A stretch of DNA of 27,277 bases, from assembly GCA_049644265.1 (NCBI GenBank), contig JBARRO010000260.1, positions 1 through 27,277 of the forward strand, written 5' to 3'. The notes beneath the pieces are model-generated. The model saw only the letters and a program-made list of their open reading frames with translations. It had not been told where the DNA came from and ran no database searches. This document shows, piece after piece, positions 23,557 through 27,277 of the stretch (position 1 is the stretch's first letter; every line of letters starts with the position of its first letter). The translations under genes and the position numbers were made by a program. This stretch comes from JBARRO01 sp049644265. GTDB taxonomy: Bacteria; Bacteroidota; Ignavibacteria; UBA10030.

Positions 23557-24590
23557 AAGATTGCATCTCCATAAAGGGCCATGCACACTCTCTTCATTGA
23601 TGAGCCGTCGATCAGGTTCCTTGCGTTTGCGGAGAGTGTCCCACGTTTCTCGGGGGTTCGAATAAGAGCAAGAATGTTTTCGGAAATCCGCTTTGGCTCA
23701 ACCCTCGCGTACCAACCTGTGTTTTCCCCAGCCCCTTCCTGCTGAAGATTCAGCGCCACCGGCTCCTGATTGTCTGCAAGGATTCCGACCATCATGGGCG
23801 TGCCAAGAGCAGCGAGTTCCCAAACGGTTGACCCCGCTGCCGTTATGGCAAGATCGGCCCACTGCATGATTGGAACGAGGTTTTCCTGAGCCTGATAGAC
23901 TTCAATCGTATGCGGGCTCCCGGATGCGTCTGCTCGCAACTCCGTCTCCTTCGGGTACGCCGGACCGAGAAGAACTTTGACGTGCAGTCGCACGTCGTGG
24001 AGCAGGTTGAGGGCCTCAAGGACCTTGCCGCTGGCGTTCCCCGCATCACTCCCGCCCATCGTCACAAGGATCCTGCTGCATTCGGGGGCGATCAACCGCG
24101 TCCAGGTCCTTGCCTTGAGAAACTCACGCCGGAGAAGCGCATAACGCGTCCCAAGCAAGAGCGTGGTGTAGGATTCACACGAATATCGGAAGACCTTTTC
24201 AGCGTTGACGTTCTGGTTGAGCACGATATCGCTCACATAGTGGCACTCGGCGATGTCATCGATACACATCAGACGCACACCACTCTGCTTCAATATCCGT
24301 TGGAACGATGTGTCAAAACGGTATCCATCGGTGATAACCCATGCAGCATTTCGCTTCAGAGCCCGCGTTGCCGTCTGCGCTCCGTCTTCGGCGACCGGGA
24401 TTCCAGTCTCGAGCATTTCGACATCAAATCCCTCACGAATGAGTCTGTCGACAAGCAGCCTGTTCCGTGTTTGCGTCAGGAAGACGACGGACTGACCTCC
24501 GTCTTGTAGCGCCTGGCCGAGCGCCAGACACCGCATGATGTGTCCGCTGCCGATTTCTGCGGACGCATCCGAACGGATAACAAACACCAT
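23553..24590 (-). CDS. pseG: PseG, UDP-2,4-diacetamido-2,4,6-trideoxy-beta-L-altropyranose hydrolase
   Basis: Removes UDP from the diacetamido-trideoxy-altrose nucleotide to give the free sugar used by the nonulosonate synthase. The frame stays open upstream to about 24782, but homology begins at MVFVIRSDAS, so I place the start at 24590, one base into the pseC stop and just after GGAGAGGTG. This gives 345 residues. The N-terminal loop GSGHIMRC (residues 14-21) holds the His of the PseG family. GT-B-like features follow: a TMGGSDAGN loop mid-protein and a C-terminal AITAAGSTVWELAALG segment resembling the MurG UDP-binding site. The protein is somewhat longer than Campylobacter PseG. I see no GNAT domain, so this is not one of the PseG-PseH fusions. 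Its TGA overlaps the next ATG as ATGA. Confidence 0.92.
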   Translation of the reverse strand: MVFVIRSDASAEIGSGHIMRCLALGQALQDGGQSVVFLTQTRNRLLVDRLIREGFDVEMLETGIPVAEDGAQTATRALKRNAAWVITDGYRFDTSFQRILKQSGVRLMCIDDIAECHYVSDIVLNQNVNAEKVFRYSCESYTTLLLGTRYALLRREFLKARTWTRLIAPECSRILVTMGGSDAGNASGKVLEALNLLHDVRLHVKVLLGPAYPKETELRADASGSPHTIEVYQAQENLVPIMQWADLAITAAGSTVWELAALGTPMMVGILADNQEPVALNLQQEGAGENTGWYARVEPKRISENILALIRTPEKRGTLSANARNLIDGSSMKRVCMALYGDAIL

Positions 24591-25765
24591 CACACCTCTC
24601 CGACTGCACGCATGATCCGGCCGGCAATGAAGCTCACGTCTTGTTCCGTGAGGCCGGGGTACATCGGAATCGAAATCTCTCGGGCGTAGAATTCCTCGGC
24701 GAGCGGAAAATCCCCGGCTTTCCACCCAAACTTCCGGCGGTAGTAGGGCTGAAGATGGACGGGAATGTAGTGTACCTGACAATTGATGCCGTTCTGCCTG
24801 AGGTCCTCAAAAATTTCCCGTTTTGACCTGGGAACTTTGCTAACGTTGATTTGCAGCGGATACAGGTGGTAGGCGTGCGTGGCATAGGATGCCGTCCGGG
24901 GAGTGATGAATCTGCTGTCAGACCCGAAGAGCTTGTCGTACGATAAGGCAATCCGGCGACGCGCTTCGAGATTGCCGGCAAGCTTTCGCAGCTGGCTGGT
25001 GCCCAGCGCACATTGGATGTCGGTTATTCTGTAATTGAAGCCCAGCTCCTGCATCTCGTAGTACCATGGACCATCGTTCCTCTCGAGCCGGTTTGGGTCC
25101 TTGGTCATGCCATGATTCCGGAATATCCGCAGGCGGGCGTCAAGGTCTTCCCGCATCGTCAACACGGCTCCCCCTTCTCCCGTCGTGATATGTTTCACGG
25201 GATGGAAGCTGAGAATGGCGACATCGGCATAACGGACTGCGTATCCGGTGTCTCCCTCATAGGCTGCTCCGAGGGCATGGCAGGAATCGTTTACAAGTTG
25301 GAATCCATGTTTGTCAGCGAGGGTTCGAAGGCCTTTCCAGTCGCAGGGCTGCCCCGCGTAGTCGACGGCGACCACCGCTTTGATGCTCTTCCCCTTTCGG
25401 GAAAGATCTTCGACCTTTTTTGAAAGGAGGCCGACGTCCATCGTATACGTTGTGGAGTCGATGTCGACAAAATCGGGTGTTGCTCCCGCGTAGAGGATGC
25501 AGTTGGCGCTCGCCAGGAACGTCAGCGGAGACGTGATGACCAGATCTCCGGGTTTCCACCCGAGGGCAAGACTGGCAAGGTGCAAGGCGGCGGTTCCGCT
25601 GCTGACGGCGCAAGCGTGATGTGACTTCAGTGTTTCAGCAAGCCCCTGCTCAAAGACTCCAACGGCCGGCCCTTGCGTCAGGAAGTCCGCCCGCAAGACA
25701 TTGGTCACTTCCCGGATGTCGTCGTCCCCGATGGTTTGGCGACCGTATGAGTACACCTTACCCAT
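24590..25765 (-). CDS. pseC: PseC, UDP-4-amino-4,6-dideoxy-N-acetyl-beta-L-altrosamine transaminase
   Basis: PLP-dependent DegT/DnrJ/EryC1 aminotransferase that acts after PseB, adding an amino group at C4 of the keto sugar with glutamate as usual donor. The 391-residue protein opens with YGRQTIGDDDI and LRADFLTQGP, a PseC-like N-terminus. It has the SSGTAALHLA phosphate-binding loop near 55-64, NDSCHALGA with the cofactor aspartate near 160, and the Schiff-base lysine K191 in FHPVKHITTGEGG. The length is normal for the family. Its start lies inside the last codons of pseB, and its TGA shares one base with the ATG of pseG (TGATG), with GGAGAGGTG just before the junction serving as the pseG ribosome-binding site. 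A generic perosamine- or Leg-type aminotransferase is less likely because of the PseB neighbour and the N-terminal motif. Confidence 0.93.
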   Translation of the reverse strand: MGKVYSYGRQTIGDDDIREVTNVLRADFLTQGPAVGVFEQGLAETLKSHHACAVSSGTAALHLASLALGWKPGDLVITSPLTFLASANCILYAGATPDFVDIDSTTYTMDVGLLSKKVEDLSRKGKSIKAVVAVDYAGQPCDWKGLRTLADKHGFQLVNDSCHALGAAYEGDTGYAVRYADVAILSFHPVKHITTGEGGAVLTMREDLDARLRIFRNHGMTKDPNRLERNDGPWYYEMQELGFNYRITDIQCALGTSQLRKLAGNLEARRRIALSYDKLFGSDSRFITPRTASYATHAYHLYPLQINVSKVPRSKREIFEDLRQNGINCQVHYIPVHLQPYYRRKFGWKAGDFPLAEEFYAREISIPMYPGLTEQDVSFIAGRIMRAVGEV

Positions 25766-26759
25766 TCTTGGATCCGCCGGGAGTTTTCACAATTGTTCGG
25801 AGCTGATCCACCGTCAGCCATTGTGAATTCGTATCGCTGCTGTATTTGAAACCGTCCGGACACAGCTTTCCGCCAACGTGGTTCGTCTCCTCGATATTCC
25901 AAAACCGATGATCCGGCTGAATAATAAACCGGTCGTCAAACTCAATGGTCCGCCGTGCGTCGTCTTCCGGAACCATCACCTCATGAAGCTTCTCTCCCGG
26001 CCGGATTCCGATGAAGTCGTATTTACATTCGGGTGCGATGGCCTGTGCCAGATCCATGATGTTCATGCTCGGGATTTTCGGAACAAAGATTTCCCCGCCA
26101 TGCATTGAGGCGAGTGAATCCTGAACGAACTTGACGCCCTGTTCAAGCGTGATCCAGAACCGGGTCATCCGTTTGTCCGTGATGGGGATGCGCCCTGTTT
26201 CCTTCATTTTCTGGAAGAACGGGACCACGGAACCGCGGCTTCCCACAACATTTCCGTACCGCACAACAGCAAAGCGGGTGTTCTTCTGTCCGGAATAGGC
26301 GTTTGCCGCCACGAACAACTTGTCCGAACAGAGTTTCGTCGCCCCGTAGAGATTGATGGGGTTGGCCGCTTTGTCCGTGCTGAGTGCAACCACCCGTCCC
26401 ACCCCCCGATTCAAGGCGGCATCGATGACATTGATCGCTCCGTCGACGTTCGTACGGATTGCCTCGATGGGGTTGTATTCCGCCGTCGGCACCTGTTTAA
26501 GCGCCGCCGCGTGGACAACAATGTCGACGCCCTCGAAGGCCCGATGAAGGCGATCCCGGTCTCTCACATCGCCGATGAAATATCGCAGGCAGGGATAGCG
26601 CGACTCGGAGAACTCCGACTGCATTTCAAACTGTTTCAGCTCATCGCGGCTGAACACGATCAACCGTTCAGGCTTGTGCTGCTTTAACACGGTGCGGATG
26701 AACTGCTTCCCGAAGGAACCGGTTCCTCCCGTAATAAGTATTGATTTCTTTTCGAGCAT
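25758..26759 (-). CDS. pseB: PseB, UDP-N-acetylglucosamine 4,6-dehydratase (5-inverting)
   Basis: First enzyme of pseudaminic acid synthesis: it converts UDP-GlcNAc to UDP-2-acetamido-2,6-dideoxy-beta-L-arabino-4-hexulose using bound NADP. The 333-residue protein is an extended SDR with the dinucleotide-binding GGTGSFG at residues 11-17, the segment SRDELKQFEM near 37-46, the catalytic STDK at 127-130 and Y138-x3-K142 (YGATK). The YGNVVGSRGSVVPFF segment is typical of PseB/FlaA1-type dehydratases. The length matches the soluble PseB class, not the large membrane dehydratases. The stop overlaps the pseC start by 8 nt (ATGGGTAA), so the two are probably translationally coupled. The 104-nt gap upstream makes it a plausible first gene of a transcription unit, although no promoter is recognisable. 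From memory of Campylobacter and Helicobacter PseB the match is strong across the whole length. Confidence 0.95.
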   Translation of the reverse strand: MLEKKSILITGGTGSFGKQFIRTVLKQHKPERLIVFSRDELKQFEMQSEFSESRYPCLRYFIGDVRDRDRLHRAFEGVDIVVHAAALKQVPTAEYNPIEAIRTNVDGAINVIDAALNRGVGRVVALSTDKAANPINLYGATKLCSDKLFVAANAYSGQKNTRFAVVRYGNVVGSRGSVVPFFQKMKETGRIPITDKRMTRFWITLEQGVKFVQDSLASMHGGEIFVPKIPSMNIMDLAQAIAPECKYDFIGIRPGEKLHEVMVPEDDARRTIEFDDRFIIQPDHRFWNIEETNHVGGKLCPDGFKYSSDTNSQWLTVDQLRTIVKTPGGSKNG

Positions 26760-26863
26760 GAGAACGTTTTTCGCGGTAAGGGTTCGTTGTTCGGTTAGGT
26801 TATGAATCCATCCTGAGCGGTGAGGCCAAACTTCGAGGGGGCGTTCTGGCGAATGGCGCGTCT

Positions 26864-27277
26864 TTAATGGATGACCGAACGATAGATGCCCCTCATCCGT
26901 TCACCGTACCGGTCTTGAATAAGTATGTAGGAACATGTGCCAAGGAAACTAAGCAGCAACATCGTGAGCACGATGTCACGACGCTTGGGTCGATCCTTGA
27001 GTGCTGCGGGACGAGCCTCGTCCATAACATTGATGATGGGGATATTCTTGATCTCCTCGATCTTTGCAATTTCGTATTGTTTTTTGAGCTCGGTGTACAC
27101 CGTTGCGTTGATCTGCAGTTCCCGCAACAATCGTTCCTGTTCGAGAAGAAGCTGCGGAGAGCCGGTGACGATCCGATTTTTCTCCCGGAATTCTTTCAAC
27201 CTGTTTTCCGCTGTCTCAAGATCTGATTTTACTTCCGTGATTCGCCCCTCGACGAACTTGCGCTGTTCTCCTGCGCT
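26864..27277 (-). CDS. wzz: Wzz/GumC-like polysaccharide co-polymerase, C-terminal part (5' end outside window)
   Basis: Partial gene: the reading frame is open at the right edge, so only the last 137 residues are visible, ending in TAA. The visible part starts with a charged, heptad-like coiled coil containing a stretch like the GNVR region of chain-length regulators (LETAENRLKEFREKN). A second helical part follows, then a proline-containing juxtamembrane segment (DEARPAALKDRPKRR), one hydrophobic membrane helix at about visible residues 102-120, and a short basic tail. This is the normal C-terminal layout of a polysaccharide co-polymerase, an inner-membrane protein with a large periplasmic coiled coil that controls chain length in Wzy-dependent systems. 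No BY-kinase domain follows the last membrane helix, so this is a Wzz/GumC-type protein and not a fused Wzc kinase. It lies upstream of pseB, separated by 104 nt in which I see no clear promoter or terminator. Confidence 0.82.
   Translation of the reverse strand, partial: SAGEQRKFVEGRITEVKSDLETAENRLKEFREKNRIVTGSPQLLLEQERLLRELQINATVYTELKKQYEIAKIEEIKNIPIINVMDEARPAALKDRPKRRDIVLTMLLLSFLGTCSYILIQDRYGERMRGIYRSVIH

Noticed and set aside
24591..24782. N-terminal extension of pseG
   Set aside because: It lies wholly inside pseC; PseG homology starts at MVFVIRSD, and the TGATG junction with a Shine-Dalgarno sequence supports 24590.
26760..26863. Promoter or terminator between the co-polymerase gene and pseB
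   Set aside because: No stable hairpin followed by a T-run and no convincing -35/-10 pair could be found by eye in the 104 nt.
1..27277. Transposases, integrases, tRNA or rRNA genes
   Set aside because: None was recognised on either strand; the window is filled with glycan biosynthesis genes.

Overview
The window is one long, compact cell-surface polysaccharide locus. All 26 genes I can support lie on the minus strand, so transcription runs from the right end (27277) to the left end (1). The contents are typical of a Gram-negative bacterium using a Wzx/Wzy-type export system: a polysaccharide co-polymerase (partial, right edge), a flippase, a polymerase, several glycosyltransferases, an initiating phosphoglycosyl transferase and nucleotide-sugar enzymes. 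I cannot name the organism. Base composition looks slightly GC-rich, some Shine-Dalgarno sequences are strong, and short ATTCCAAC-type tandem repeats flank the last gene. Such repeats remind me of Bacteroidota/Ignavibacteriota-like environmental genomes, but that is a weak impression and not evidence.

Layout in transcription order. (1) 27277-26864: C-terminal end of a Wzz/GumC-like chain-length protein. (2) 26759-22501: a nonulosonic acid core with pseB, pseC, pseG and a NeuB-family synthase. (3) 22504-15849: a sugar-tailoring block containing a left-handed beta-helix acyltransferase, a second DegT aminotransferase, a WbqC-family protein, a SAM methyltransferase, a PIG-L deacetylase, an aldo/keto reductase, an SpsF/PseF-like cytidylyltransferase and a class III aminotransferase. 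(4) 15810-9909: assembly genes, namely an unusual GT-B-like transferase that could be the nonulosonate transferase, Wzx, a GT4, Wzy and a GT2. (5) 9890-7540: a DUF362 protein followed by a TupA-like ATP-grasp protein. (6) 7568-1595: a WbpP-like UDP-GlcNAc C4-epimerase, a GT4, an SDR epimerase/reductase, a WbuB-like GT4 and the membrane-bound initiating sugar-phosphate transferase. (7) 1351-44: ugd, set apart by a 243-nt gap and bracketed by ATTCCAAC/ATTCCATC tandem repeats.

How the parts fit together (inference): the initiating transferase loads the first sugar phosphate onto undecaprenyl phosphate. The GT4/GT2 enzymes extend the unit using precursors such as UDP-GalNAc (WbpP), UDP-GlcA (Ugd) and a CMP-activated nonulosonic acid. 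Wzx flips the unit, Wzy polymerises it, and the co-polymerase sets chain length. Many junctions overlap by 1-4 nt (ATGA, GTGA, TGATG), which points to a translationally coupled operon from pseB to at least the initiating transferase.

The least ordinary points are: a Pse-type front end joined to a synthase whose motifs look more NeuB/LegI-like, with no GNAT-type PseH in view; the dense tailoring block, including a WbqC protein and a GSA-aminomutase-like aminotransferase; the DUF362/ATP-grasp pair; and the repeats flanking ugd.
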